A program made the position numbers and the translations under genes. Of a DNA stretch of 64,000 bases, positions 24,145 to 36,900 are shown one piece after another. The DNA lies in contig NC_133018.1 in the NCBI RefSeq assembly GCF_048564905.1, forward strand, positions 1,612,001 to 1,676,000, read 5' to 3'. The stretch's first letter is position 1. Each line of letters begins with the position of its first letter. A model generated the notes under the pieces. The model saw only the letters and a program-made list of their open reading frames with translations, did no database searches and was not told where the DNA came from. The DNA comes from Vicugna pacos (taxonomy: Eukaryota; Chordata; Mammalia; Artiodactyla; Camelidae).

Positions 24145-24278
24145 TTCGGTGGGGGGAGGTAATTAGGTAATTTGGTTTGTTTGTTTGTTTGCTTACCTTT
24201 TAATGAAGTTCTGGGGATTGGACGCAGGACCTTGTGCATGCTAAGCACGTGCTGTCTTTTATAGTAATTTACCCAGAT
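24145..24278 (-). mobile_element. Camelid VIC-1-like SINE, second copy
   Basis: Same family and orientation as the copy at 23.6 kb: 'GCTTAGCATGCACAAGGTCC', 'TGCGTCCAATCCCCAGAAC', an A-rich (CAAA)n part and 'TAATTACCTCCCCCC'. The first part of the tRNA head is poorly preserved. Confidence 0.8.
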
Positions 24279-26059
24279 AGTTAGCATTTTCCTTCCTCTG
24301 CCTTCTTGAAGGTCCACACTTCTTTCTTTCTTCTGAGCTGTAGAATCTCCTCTAATATTTCTTTTAGAGCACATCTCTTGGTTTTCATTCGTCTGAGGGT
24401 GCCTTTATTTTGCCTTCATGCCCGAAGGAAGACTTGCTGGGTGAGGAGTCCTTTTCTCTCAGTACTGCCTTCTGACTCCTGCGGTTCTGATGAGACACTC
24501 ACATTCATTCAGATCGTTAGTTCCCTGTGTGTGGTGTGCCGATACTGCCCAGGTTTTATTGCTGTGACTTTTGAGCAGTTTAATTGTGATGTATGATTTT
24601 CTTTGCATTTATCCTGTTTATGATTCATTGAGTTCTTGAATCTATAAATTTTTGTCTTTTCCCAAATATGTAAAAGTTCAGGCATTATTTATTCAGGTAA
24701 TTTTCCTACTCCATCTTTTCCTCTTCTCCTCAGACTCCGGTGATGTGAACATTAGACTTCTGCTGTCATCCCACAAATCCCCACTGCTCTGGTCGTTTAC
24801 GCCCATCATCTGTCTTTCTGGTCTCACACTGGGTCATTTCTCTTGACCAACCTTCATGTCTCTGACTCTCACCTTTATGATCTCCCATTCCATTGCTGAG
24901 TGTTTTTGTTTCAGTAATCGTATTATTCTGTTCTGAAGTTTCTTTTTTAAAAAAAAAGTTCTCTCTCTGCTGAGAACTTGCCTTCATTCATTTCCGACGT
25001 GTTTACCTTTGCTTCGTGGAGTATACTCATAAAAGCTGCTTTAAAATCCTTATCTCACATTCCAACATCTGAACGGTATCGAGGCTGGTGTCTGTAAATC
25101 GTTTCCTTGGAGAAGTAATCTCATTGCCCAGTTCTTGTGTGTGGAGCACTTCTGTATTGTGCCCTGGACATACCTTGCGTTGAGTATGACATTGGGCACT
25201 CTGGAGAATGTTGAATTTGGAGTAACAGGTAGTCAGCTCAGTCAGATTTGCACCACAAGTTCTGTCTCACCCTCTGTGGGCTATAGTTTTAATCTCGTTT
25301 CCATTTTCAAAACTTTGATACGCTGCTTTGGGTCTGTCCTGGGAGTGTGCTGCTTGGGGGCGCCTGAGGTTTTCCTGGGCTCAATCACAGAAATAAGGGG
25401 TCTTTTTCTTCATCCCTTCCCAGAGGACCCAGCTGGACAGAAAGACGGGGTTTCTCTCAGAGTCACATCCAGGCAGCTCCAGATCCAGCCATCGCTGGGG
25501 CAGTGGCAGAGCAAACAGAAACACAAACCATCAGGGAGCTTGTCTTTTGACTTTTTAGAAACTAGGATTTTCTATGGCTTTTTGGCTATACCTCTTATAT
25601 TGTATACTATCTTTTTAACCAAATCTAAGACTTACACTTTTTCTCTGCACTGCTGTTCAGAAATCAGTTTCTATCCAAGTTTTAGGCACTGCTGCCTTGC
25701 AGCTGTGCAGCGTGGACCCACCCTCAAGGCAGTGCCCCAAGACACGGAAGAAAAACAGGAAACCTGGGCCCATACAGGTCAGTTCTCCAAGTTTTTGCTT
25801 GTCTCCAAAGTCTTTCTGCTGTTGTTCACTTTTCAGAGTTTTCGGGTAAGTGATGTTCATTTTTTGTCTCGAGTTTTTAGTTGCAGTCAGGCAGGTAGAG
25901 AGCAGAGAGGCGATAGGGAGCCTACTGCCCCCGGCCAGAGCCAGAAGACTCTTACGGTAGTTTTACGCCGGTATTTCCACTGCTTTCTGCTTTATTTCTG
26001 CTTCCTCACTGCTTCCGTTTGCCTGGTATGTCTTTGTCTCTCATTTTTGCCTCTTGGAG

Positions 26060-26660
26060 TCACTTTACTAACTTTTCCCGTATTGACTTGTGCGTGCTGC
26101 GCCGTGACTGTTTCCTCCCTGTTTCTGGCCACATTTCTGACTTCAGTGAGGTCTTCTGAAGGAAACTGTGATTTTGAACTTGGTCCATGTGACATTTTCT
26201 GCTCTGTGGAGTGTTCTGTCGCATGCTGCAGCCGGTGGCCGCTCGGGTAGCGCCAGGCCCGGCTACCGTCCACGGTGCTGCTGTGAGCGTCCCGGCACAC
26301 GTCCTTGTGCACAGCCGTGCGGACGCCTTTAGGGTGTTAAGAGCGGCTGCTGGGTCACAAGGTGTGCGAGACAGTCCCCGCCTGCTTTCCAAAGTGACTG
26401 TTTTAGATTTTGCCCCAGTTGCCTCACATCTTGGTCAACATTTGACAGACTGTTTAATTTTTGCAAATCTGCCAGGAGTGCAGTCATAGCACATGGTGGT
26501 TTTGACAGGCATTTCCAAGGTTATTAATTAGGTTAAACATCTTTCATGTGTTTATTGGACATGTATGTTTCTCGTGAAATGTCTGTTCAAGGCTTTTGCT
26601 CATTTTTCATTTGGTGTTTGCTTTTTTATTGTGTTGCTCTGTGTTCTCTGTCTGTTCCGG
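26060..26660 (-). mobile_element. L1 3' fragment, antisense
   Basis: The plus strand shows antisense L1 3' segments with 'CTTTCCAAAGTGACTGTTTT', 'TCAACATTTGACAGACTG' and 'GAAATGTCTGTTCAAGGCTT'. This is the same part of L1 as at 21.2-21.45 kb, so it is a separate copy. Confidence 0.65.
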
Positions 26661-26689
26661 AAGCACTCAAGTCCCGGGTGGGTTTGTCT

Positions 26690-27000
26690 CCCGCCCTGCC
26701 CCCACACACGTTTATATTCTGAATTACAGAGAAGTCACCAGTGTGGTAAACGACACTTGTGTACCCTGCACCTGCGCCTGCTGGTACTTGCTTTACTGTG
26801 TACTTGCATGGAGGTAGGGAGAGACTTGCATGGGGCTTTTCTGAAACATTTGAAAACAGATTGCAGACATTTCACCTCTAAGATGCTGCAACCTGAGAAT
26901 GAGGGCACTCTTCTGCATAAAACACCATTGTTTTCCCCAAGAAAATTAGCAATGCTTATTCCGTATTATCAGCAGCCAAGTTGTGCCAGAACTGTGCTCG
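26690..27000. mobile_element. Possible old LINE-related fragment
   Basis: The stretch with 'GAAACATTTGAAAACAGATT', 'GCAGACATTTCA' and 'CCAAGAAAATTAGCAATG' resembles a widespread old L1-associated sequence. The family and strand are not settled by eye. Confidence 0.35.
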
Positions 27001-28560
27001 TGGCCTCATTTTTTGACTCAGGATCTCCTGGGGCCTGCACACCACGTGTGGCCGTGAGGCTCTCCAGTCTCTGCATGTGGAAGAGACTCCCTGCTGCTGC
27101 CCTTGCTCTTTGCCCTTGACCTTTTCCACCCGATTGGCAGGTCAGGGCCAGGGTGGGAGTGTGCCTGCTGGTGCCCATGGAGGGGGAGCCGTGAGAGCCA
27201 GGTGTCTGCCCTGGGCAGGAGCGTCTCCTCCTTGGTGGGAGTGGCCTGTGGAGCCACACTGCGACCCTGACCCTGAGCACGTCTGCCCACCAGCAGCCCT
27301 TCACCGCCAGGTCCTTCTCCACATCTGAGAGGCGACGTTGTCTCTCGCTCCTTGTCTGTATTGGCCGTTCTGTCTTCTTGCCTCTGGAACCGTGACGAGC
27401 CTGTATCTCGCAGCCCCAATGCCGGGGTGCCCTGCTGCTTTTGCCCCTGGAGTCCTCCTCGTGGCGGCTGGGTCTCCTGGTCTGGTCCTGTAGTGCTGCC
27501 CAGAAGTCTGCACTTCTCAGGGTTTTTCCTGTGGGTTCACTGAGGCCCAGGGCAGTGGAGGGGGGCTCCTTCTGAGAGACAGCAGTGAGGTTTGGGCTGC
27601 AGCTGGAGGGCGGGCATCATTCTGGCCCTGTGGGTGCAGTGAGATCTGGTTCTGTCTGACACCGAACATACAGCCCAGGGGTCTCGTCTTAGTGGGGCTC
27701 CTTTGAGATCACCATCCTTGGGCCAGGCTTCAGGTGTAGGGCTGCAAGGGCCCGAGGGCAGGGCCAGCTGCGGGCTCTGCAGGCTTCTCCAGGTTTGACC
27801 TTGATGAGCGTTTTGCCTCTGAAGTTTCTAGGCTTTTTCTTACCAACACAGTATCGAAGAGTTTGGTTTCTCCTTTATCAGCATTTTCAGTTGTTCTGGG
27901 GAGAGGGCCAGTCAGGCCTCCATCCTGCTGGAAGGGGCGCCGCCCTGGCGAGGAGCATCAGGGCCTGGGACTGCTGGGGGAACCTCGCCCTTGTCCCATG
28001 TCCGCTGCGGCCTAGCTCGCACTGTCGCACAGGCAGCAGTGATGAGGACCTGCAGGCTGGGGGCGGGCAGGGGCTGGGGTTGGTGGTCCTGTTGGTACAG
28101 ACCCCCAGCAGCCCAGGAACGTGGGGTGGGACCTGTGGTCTTTGGACACCAGGCCCCTGCCCAGCCCTGCCTCCCCTGCCTCTCGAATTGCACAGGTTCC
28201 CGGCCCCGCGGCTGTGTGTGGGCTCCTGCCTCCCCTGTGCTGCCCCTCCACCACTCCCACAGTGGGAGGTCGGTCCCCCTCGAGCGGTTCCCATGAGGCC
28301 TATGGCCACTGCCAAAGCTAGCGCAGAGGGACATGGGGCCAGGGTTCGGGGGCGTTTGTGGCCACAGTTGGCGAGGCTGTCAGCCTGGGCAGGTGGTGTC
28401 AGACTGTCTCCCTTTTCCACTGTAAAGGACTGTGTCTCGCAACACCGGGGCTGTGCTGTGCGGGTGACAGTTCGGGCTCCTCTGCCTGCAGGACAGAGCA
28501 GGGAGCCAGACTGACATGCACCCCGGCTTCCAGGGCCACAGCCTCTGCTCGGGTGGCCTG
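27001..28560. other. GNB1L intron 1 sequence, nothing recognised
   Basis: GC-rich with no supported exon, repeat or RNA gene. Confidence 0.4.
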
Positions 28561-28564
28561 GTGC

Positions 28565-28790
28565 CAGGAGATAGGATAATGTGATTCTTCTCAGTTAGAG
28601 TAATAAGGAATAATTAGACGTCATAAATCAAGTCATCACGGGATATTGTCATGGGGAAAGTATGTAGCTAGAATTAATTAGTTTTCAAATAAAGCATTTA
28701 CTTTAATTGCTTCAAATGATGGAGCCCTTAATTGCCGATGCTTCGTTTTGGCTGAGTGTCCAGTGCTGTAATGACACAACAGATTTTTCC
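28565..28790. promoter_or_regulatory. Candidate conserved non-coding element, AT-rich
   Basis: An AT-rich island between GC-rich flanks, with TAATTA at 28611-28616 and 28675-28680 and two TTAATTG motifs near 28703 and 28729. There is also a CATAAATCA (CDX/HOX-like) motif. No repeat family was recognised. It lies 2 kb upstream of the first GNB1L coding exon. Confidence 0.45.
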
Positions 28791-28934
28791 CTGCGGTCCT
28801 GGGGAGACGGGGGTGCTGGATTTCATCACCTCGCAGTGAGCCTGATGCGCAAGGTTCTGGAAACTCCGTCAGGCCGCAGGCAGGTGGCAAGTGTGGGCTG
28901 GGCTTGTGCTGGTGCTGTGCAGGGCGCCCCGCCA

Positions 28935-29030
28935 CCTGCGTGTGTGTGTGCGGGCGCCTGTGTGAGCACATGTGTGAGCACGTATGTACATGTGTGTCCA
29001 CAGGTGTTAGCACGTGTGTGCATGTCAGGA
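28935..29030. repeat. TG-rich degenerate minisatellite
   Basis: Imperfect repetition of a unit like TGTGAGCACG with (TG)n runs. Confidence 0.7.
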
Positions 29031-30776
29031 CTGCACGATGGGAGCCTGTGTGCAGGTGGCCTGTCACTGCAGCCTGGGCTGAGTGGGGGCTGCACCCCCG
29101 GTCCTGGACAGGGGCCTCTCTGCTGGGCTGAGGTGCTTTAGCAGGGTCTGCGTCCTTGGGTTTCTCTGAGCCTGGGGTCCTGCAGCCCTGCTCCCGTCAC
29201 TGGCCAGCGGTCTCTGGGGCAGGTGTGGCACAGGTGGGCAGTGGCTTCTGAGGGTCCCACAGCTGCCCCTCCAAACATGTCCTCAGGCCAGCCGGTCCAG
29301 GCAGCCGTCCTTGCATCTAGGAGTCAGTTGGCTTTTAGCCAAAGGTGGGAGGGACTATTTGGCTGAAAACCCTAAAGGAGAGAGAAACAGAGACAGAGAC
29401 ACAGACAAGCAGAGACTCGGCCGCTGTGAACCGTGTCCCTGGCCCCTCCTCCCTGAAACCCTGTGACAGAGGCAAGATGTCAGGGTGGAGCGTCTGCCCC
29501 TGCAGGCTCCGTGGTGAAGGTAACAGTCGCCCGAGTCAGACCTGCGGCCACCCCTTCCTGGGCCTTGGCATCTTGGCCCAGCCCTGCTTCAACTGCCCTC
29601 CAGTGGGCCAGACCTGGTGACCTCCAGGCTCCTGTCACTGCCTGCCCTCTGCTCCTCGGGGCTGCCAGGCCCCTGCTGCCTCAGTAGCACCACTTCTTGG
29701 GTTTTGAACCTTTTGCTCCAGTCACACTGCTCCTGGGCCTCTTCCGAAGCCCGGGGCTGGAAGGAAAGGCTGTCCCATCTCTGGGGTGGGGAGGTGTGGG
29801 GCTCAACGTCTGAAGGGGCGAAGCCCAGGGACCAGCCACCCTTTCCTCAGCCCCAGCTGTCCTCCCAGAGCCCTTCCTAGCGTCCCACCCTCACATTTTC
29901 CCGTCCCCCCCACTGGTGGCTGTGTGGCCTTGGCCCTGGCCCCATCCTGCAGAGCCCACAGAAAAGGCCTCCACCCAGCTGCTCCAGCCTTTCCCTCCCC
30001 CCCTCAGCCCGCCCGGGGCCTGCGGGCAGACGGAGGTGGCTCTCGCTGCCTATGGGACTGAGGTGGCGATCAAGTGGGCTTGGTAGGAACCCTGGCGCTT
30101 CTCCTTTGGGTGGGTGGGCCCAGCAGGCCTTACATGCAGGACCAGTGATTAGAGGAAGGGTCTCTTCTCTGTGAGGGGCGGCCCTCCTGTGGTGACAGGG
30201 TAACTGGTCCCCTGCTGCTTGGTGGCAGTGCAAGCTCTGAAGCATTTGAGGTGTGAGCCTGGAGGCGTAGGGTGGCTCTCTGACTGTCCCTGGGTGGCTG
30301 TGACAATTGGAAGTTGTGATGTGCAGGACTGGGACCTGGCGGGCCGTGTCTGCAGCTCACAAGGAATAAGCTCCCCTCCGTCTTTGAGTCCTGCTCATGC
30401 CTCTGGCACCGGGGACCTCGCACACGTCTGACTTTGCTGGGAGGAGCTGGAGTGAGGCCTGGACTGAGGGCAGGGACACTCCAGGTGGGTGAAGAGCCCA
30501 GAGGAGCAGGATCCTGCCCCAGTGGGACAGTGCTGGTGTGGCCAGGGGACTCAGAAAGCAGGAGGTGCAGCTGGTGGGTGAACAGAGGCAGGTACAGGGC
30601 ACGGTGGGAGGGCGTGGTGCTGCTGGGCCTGCCTGGGGAGGCCGGTGTTGGGACGGGGGTGCCCCTGGGTGCAGAGGCCGGGAGCAGATGGAAGAGGGGT
30701 TTAGGGGTGGGCAGTATGCAGGGAGGCTCCGGTGCCTTCCTGAGGGAGGTCACTCACGCCCTCCTTCGGTCCCCAG

Positions 30777-30918
30777 GTGACTGCATCCTGCCCAGCATGG
30801 CCCCACCGCCCCCACCGCCAGACCCTCAGTTTGTCCTCCGAGGCGCCCAGTCAGCAGTGCATGCGCTGCACTTCTGCGGAGGAGCCCAAGGGCAGGGGCA
30901 GCCGCTGCTCCTCTCAGG
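30777..30918 (+). CDS. GNB1L: GNB1L first coding exon
   Basis: The acceptor CCCCAG ends at 30776 and 20 nt of 5' UTR precede the ATG at 30797. The exon encodes the proline-rich start and the first WD40 strands (DPQFVLRG, VHALHFC). The donor is GG|GTGAGT at 30918/30919, with the codon split after its second base. A 311-bp intron follows. Confidence 0.93.
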
Positions 30919-33900
30919 GTGAGTACCCCCTGGTCCAGGGGACTCCGGGCGAAGTCGGGGGGGGGGCGGCTAGCAGTGAGCCAGGCACTCTGCCCTTTCA
31001 GAGCCCTCTCGACAGGCTGTCCCCTTGGGTGTCCCCCAAGAAGGAGTCAGGGACACTCTCCCCTGGAGCTGGGACCAGCTCACCCTAACCCTAACCCCCG
31101 TCTCCCCAAGAAGAGGCTCCCCAGGGCCCTGCCCGCCTTCCTTGGCTCAGCTCGCATTCAGGTCACCTCGACTGGGAGCTGCTGGCTAAACGCCTGTCTG
31201 CCAGCTGTGCGGGGTCCTCCTCTGAACAGGTCCCTGCACGGGCTGGTGCACATCTGGAGCCTGCAGACACGGAGAGTGCTCGCCACCCTGGATGGCCACA
31301 CGGGCAAGTGTGTGACCTGGCTTCAGACTCTGCCCCCAGGGCCCCAGCTCCTCAGGTGGGTCTTGGTGGCAGTGAGTGTAGCTCCCAGGGAGCCAGGCTG
31401 TGGCCCTCAGTGGGGGCCTGGGGGCCTCCCCAGCTGCCAAGACGGCTGGCTCCCAGTGGCAGAATAGGACGGGACCCATCCCAAGGCAGCGCCACCAGGG
31501 GTGCGGGGTGCCCGGCAGCTGCTCTCTGAGGAGAGCTTGACGGACACACGCTGCCTGTAGTCTGAGCAGAGCCCACCCTGGCCTGCCAAGATGCCCAGGG
31601 CAAGGGCTAGGGCCCCCCTCAGAGGAGCCTCAGTCCTCTCCTGCAGGCCGGTCCATGGTATCACGCTTGCCACCCTGCAGGTGGCCTTCTCTCCACCCTC
31701 CTGTGAGGCAGGGAGGACTGGTTGGCAGAGTGGCCCAGAGTCTGAGCCTGGAGCCCACCCAGCCTGACAGGGCTGCGCTCCATCCCCCGTGTACCTGGGG
31801 TTCTGGGAGTGGGAGATGGTGGAGCCAGGGGGTTCTGGCTCCCTAAGGCCGTGGTGGTTCCAGCCTGTGAGTGTCAAGAGGGGCTGTGGGGGTGGGGGGC
31901 TGGCCTGCACAGCGCAGGGGAGGGGGCCTGTGGAGGTGACGGGCCAGGACTCCAGTGGGAGGTGGGCCAGAGGCAGCAGACAGGGGCTGGTGGATGAAGG
32001 AGTGAGTTGGGTGGGCTTCCATCCTTTCCCTGGAGGGAAGGGTGGTCCGGGGCGTTCACAGACCAGGAGGGCCTGGGAGAGCGGGGCCGTCAGGTGGCCA
32101 GAGGCTGAGGTTGCTCCAATTTCTGCCCCTGTACAGGGGTCGCTGTACCAGAAATCTACCAGGTCACAGAGGGCTTTCCCGAGCGCCCTCTGCCCCCGGA
32201 ACTCCAGGACAGCTCTACTTTCCTCCTGCTCCGGACTTGGAGCCCAAGCCCCAGAAAACAAGGCCTGCTGGGCCCCCACTGGGCTTCAAAGCACTTTCGT
32301 GCTGGACTCCAGCTGGTGCCACGCCCTGCGGGGTCTGGGGGCCCAGGGCGTGCGGGAGGTGGTGCCCTGGACGTGTGCTCCCTGAGGGCCATCCTCACAG
32401 GCCGTTCTGCTCCCTGCCCAGCTGCTCAGATGCCTCCTCGTGCTGCAGGGGTCCCCGTATGGCTTTGCTCTTTCCTTGACGGTTAGAACAGACATGGTGT
32501 CCAAGGACCCTGCTAAGCTGCCTGTGTCCACAGTTGCTGCTGGTAAACCTTCCTCCTGAGTTTTCAGCTGCAATGTAGGCCCTTCAGGGCCTCCTGCTCC
32601 TCCAGGGCCCAGGCACCCTGGGCTGTCTTCAGGGAGCCCCTGCCCGGGGGCCCACTCCCTGGAGGACCGGCTGATGCTGTGCAGGAGGCAGGCTCCAGGG
32701 GCACTCTGGGAGTGCGTGTGTGCTGGCTGGCGCCGCTGGAACCCTGCTGCAGGCGGGGGTGCAGACCGTGCAGGTGCGTGGAGTGCCCAGGTGCGTTTAC
32801 GCTGCACTTAGAGGCCGGGCGCCCAGCTGTGTTTGGAAGCAAGTCTCCAAAGTGGCCCTTGACGGGGAAGATGTGCTTTCATGTTCAGGGGCGGCGAGAG
32901 GACAGAAAGCTGGGAGCCAGGGCCCCAGCCTGGCCTGGCTCTGCAGGCACCCCCGCCCCACCCGCACCCCTAGGACGCACCTGTGGCTGCCTGGGTGCGT
33001 CTTCTTCCCACCTCTTTTACTGGGAGATGCGACGTGCTCACAGGAAGGTGTACGAGCAAGTCAGGCCGTGTTGTGACCACCGAGTGGGCGCCTGGGTCAC
33101 CACTCCCAGACCTCCCTACCCGCCAGCCCCCCCGTCTCATCACCCTCAGGAGGCAGCCCCTGCCTCATTCTTGCTTTACCGTCTGAATATGTGTCTCCAA
33201 AAAGCAGACTCATTTTATGTTTTTTTTTAATGTAAACAAACAGCCATACGGAACTGCTTCCTTTGCACCTGACTTCCACTTGACTGCGATGCATTGGGAT
33301 GTGAGTGCTGCAGTGTGGGGCTTCCTGTCCTGTCCCTGTGAACAGGGATACCCAGCTTCCTCACCATTCTGCTGTCATGGGGGTCTGGGCTGTCCACTTG
33401 GGACTGTTGGATGAGGCTTGGGTGCACACTGGACCCAGAGGGGGCTGCCCGGAGGTCACCAGGCTGCACCCCAACCCCCCCGCTGCCACCGCCCGGGCAT
33501 GGAGCTTCTGGCTGTGGCCTCATTTGTGTTCTTCTGACCACATAGTGAGCCAAACCCTCCTCTGCATGTGGCAGCCCCTTGGATGGACTTTCTGCTAAAT
33601 GCCCATTTCTCTTTTGGATTGACTGCTTCCTTCTCACTGAGTTACAGGTGTTCGTCTCACAGTCTAGATGTGGAAGGTGTTTCTGTGTCACCGGTTACTT
33701 CTCTGACATGGTGACTGTCATTTCTCACTCTTCGTGGTATCTTTAATGAGCTGAAGGTGGTCAGTTTTGCATACTCTAACGTGGCATCTTTCCCTCCATG
33801 GCTCATGCATCTGTGTCTTGGGAAGGAGCCAGCACCAGGTTGTCACTGTTCCCTTTGTCCACACTTCACCTGGAATCTCTGTTGGTGTGGATGAGTGTTT

Positions 33901-36900
33901 TTTGATTCCTTATGGATACTCTGGGGTCCCATCTTCCCAGCACTCACTCCCCCTCCAATTTCAGAGGAAGCACTCACTCCCCCTTCAGTGAGGGAGAATT
34001 GTCCACAGAGTTGTCGGCAGTAACGTGCCCAGTGGGGAGAGGAGCAGGCTGGTGGGGGCAGGTCTCAGAGTGGCAACTTCATCAGCTGAGTGTGTCAGTA
34101 TGTATCTTGAGGACAGTGGGAGCCGGGTGTTTCCCTGTGAGGGAAGACAGTCCCAAACCCAAGGAGGAGGAAGGGGAGAAAGAACTGGCAGGGCATTGCT
34201 GTGAACTTGTGGAGTTTTGAAAATACATGCACAGAGAGAGATACAGAAAGAGTTGTGTGTGTGTGTGAGAGAGATGTGTGTATAAAGTAGGTGTGTGCGG
34301 CGGTGGGCCTACAGCTGGGAGTGGGCGGATGCCACGGTCTCCTTCCCACAGTCCTGACCATAGTGGGGTGAGGGCTTTGCACAGGACACTCCTGGCCAGT
34401 GCCTCCGTCCAGGCAAGCGGTATGGGCAGTTGGCCTCATGTGCGTTGTTGTCCCCGTGCTGTCCTCCCCACATGTGGAAATGTCACCCTAGGGATAAAAG
34501 GCACATGAGGGACAGAGGAAGGGCCTCTGGTGAGGACTGACCAGCCCAGCGCTCCCCCTGGGCCCTGAGCTGGCTGCTCGAGAGCAGTGATGCCACTCCG
34601 TGGGGTCTCCTTGGCGGGGGAGGTAGTGGGGCGGCCATAATGTGTGCAGCCCTGGAGTACAGGGTGGAGAAGGCTCGGAACCACTGCTCTGGGAGTTTGA
34701 AACATTCAAAATAAAGTTGCTTAGAAACAGGCCAGTCCTCTGCTCTCAGTGCGGCTGCTGCCAGCCGAGGCCTCGTCTTTTCTCTGGCATTGCTGTCCCG
34801 ACAGGCAGTGCAGCCTCATCCCTGTGCCTCCTGCCCCCAGTGTCCGGCATGTCCTGATGACACAGTGGGCCCCTGGCCTGTGTGGACCTCCCCCTCCCCC
34901 ACCTGACAGGGGTGCTACCGGGTGGTCACAGTTAATTCTCAAAGGGGCAGAAGGCAGGAGGGGGAGGGCACACAATTTGGCAGCACAGGAGGCAGCGGGA
35001 AGGCCGCGGGGGAAGGCCACAGGGTGTGTGCCATGGAATGCCCAGGCCTCGGTCTTCAGCCGTCCCCAGGGTGGCCCGTGAGCAGGTCCTGGCCCCAGAC
35101 GCCTTGCGCACAGACTCATGTGAGGCCTTTCCTCGGTGTTGACATTTGTCCTCACCTGCTTTCGGCAGCCAGGGCCGGGACCTGAGGGTGCACGTGTGGG
35201 ACCTGGCAGAGGGCAGGAATGCCATCGTGGACTCTGTGTGCCTGGAGAGCGTGGGCTTCTGCAGGGGCTCCATCCTGGCCTGTGGGCCTCAGCGCTGGAT
35301 GCTGGCCATGCCAGGGAAAGGCGGCGACGAGGTGAGTGCTGGCCTCCCAGACCTGGTTTATGAGCCCCAGGCACTCACCCTCCACCCCACGTTGAGGGAA
35401 CACCTGGCCGGCTCAGGGACCCACGTAGCTCCGGGGCCTTGGGCCAGTCTGGGCCTGGTCACCTATGAGGTAGCCCTGGTCGTAAGAGTCGGGAAGGGGG
35501 CTGCGGTGGGCCGATGTCTCTGGGAGGCCTGGGGCAGCACAGGATGGACGGGGGTCAGGGCCTGAGGCTGGCAGGGGCACTGGGGAAAGACTGCCAGGCA
35601 AGGTCATCAGAGGACTTGGGAGCCAGCGCGTGTAGAGGGAAGCCCCAGGCAGACCCTGTGAGGTCAAGGCGGGCCTTGGAGCCCAGGCAGCAGGGGAGGG
35701 CGCCTTTTGGGGAGCAGAACTGGGCCCTGGTGTGAGAGTCCTTGAGCAGAGCTGGGATGCGGGGGTGAGGGCTGGCACCGAGGTGGTGATGGCAGCACAG
35801 AGGGGCACCGACGAGCATGGGCACTTCAGAAGATGGAGCTCCCAGGACCGAGGCCTGGCAGAGCTTCCGAGGTCACTGTCAGATGGGGCTCAGGCCAGTG
35901 GCCAGCAGCGAGGGGTGGCAGAGAACTGGTCAGGCTGGACAGCAGTGTTTGCACCCCAAGGACAGAAGAGGCAGAACCCCCAAAGGAAGCAGAGCCCAGG
36001 ACGTGGGGCCGACTGGGCAGGAAGCAAGGGCAGAGGAGGGGGGCCGACTGGGCTCCAAAGGTGGGTGGTGGGGCCGGGGCACGCGTGCAGGGGAGCCCCT
36101 TCCTGGCCGCTCCCTGGCCTCCCCACGACCCTTGAGGGCCTTGCCGTGGGTGGGGCGGGCAGGGATGTGAGCCTTGCACGAGAAGTCTGGGCCCCCGCCC
36201 AAGAGGCCTTGTGAATCTTAAAGCAGATTCAGTGCATAAATAACGAGGCAGGAACAGGCATCTGTTTGTTCACAACGGCATTTAAATCTCCAATTAGGCA
36301 CTACATGTACTTTTCTTGCCAGGTTGCCAAAAACTTGTTAAAAATTTTATTAATGTGAGAAGAGGCAGCTGTGCTTCCTTGCGGACAGCAGCGCCGAGCC
36401 TCCCTCCTGAGCTGCTGCCCCTTGCCCTCTGCCCCGCGGCGGCCTGGGCCCTGGGACCGCCAGCCCCTCTGCTCCAGGCCGTTTTACACCGACTGGTCCC
36501 AGTTCTCCCTGGCAGGAGTTGCAGGTCTGGGGGCCTCACACATCCTGGAAAAGCAGCTGTTTTCCATGTTCCCATCTGGATTCTGCCCGGCCTGTGCCCA
36601 GACAATGCCGGGAAGACGTGCTCCTCCTGGGCTCGGCTGTCTGGGTGGCCACACTTGCCTGAACCAAACATTTTTCCTTCTGGAAACAACAGTTGCCCTT
36701 GAGTGCCAGGTAGAAGCAGGCTGGGTGTGGGGGTACCCAGCCAGAGCGCTGAGCCTTCCTTAGGCCACAGACACCCTGGGCCTCAGGTCAAGGGCCACTT
36801 GCTCTGGGTGCCACCCCCACGTCCCCTCCCAGGGCACCTGGCTCAGGCCTTGGGCTGCCCTGGGCTCCCACCCTGCCTGGTTCTGGCCCTGCCCAGTTCC

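Larger units (their letters stand above)
21840..25260 (-). mobile_element. L1 ORF2-containing block, antisense
   Basis: The T-rich plus strand is the complement of decayed L1 ORF2 and flanking sequence. Examples are 'TCTGGTTTTGGTACTAGGGT' near 22117 and 'GATATAATTGACATGTGGCA' near 22967. Two VIC-1-like SINEs sit within it. It is much mutated and is probably several copies. The right edge is uncertain and related sequence may continue to about 25.9 kb. A 371-codon plus-strand frame starting at 25135 begins in this material and is not a gene. Confidence 0.65.

Noticed and set aside
25135-26250. 371-codon open frame on the plus strand
   Set aside because: It starts in antisense L1 material and runs through non-repeat sequence. 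There is no recognisable domain and no splice or promoter context.
31081-31100. Interstitial telomere or chromosome-fusion site
   Set aside because: Only about two and a half CCCTAA units inside a C-rich 311-bp intron. Chance is sufficient.
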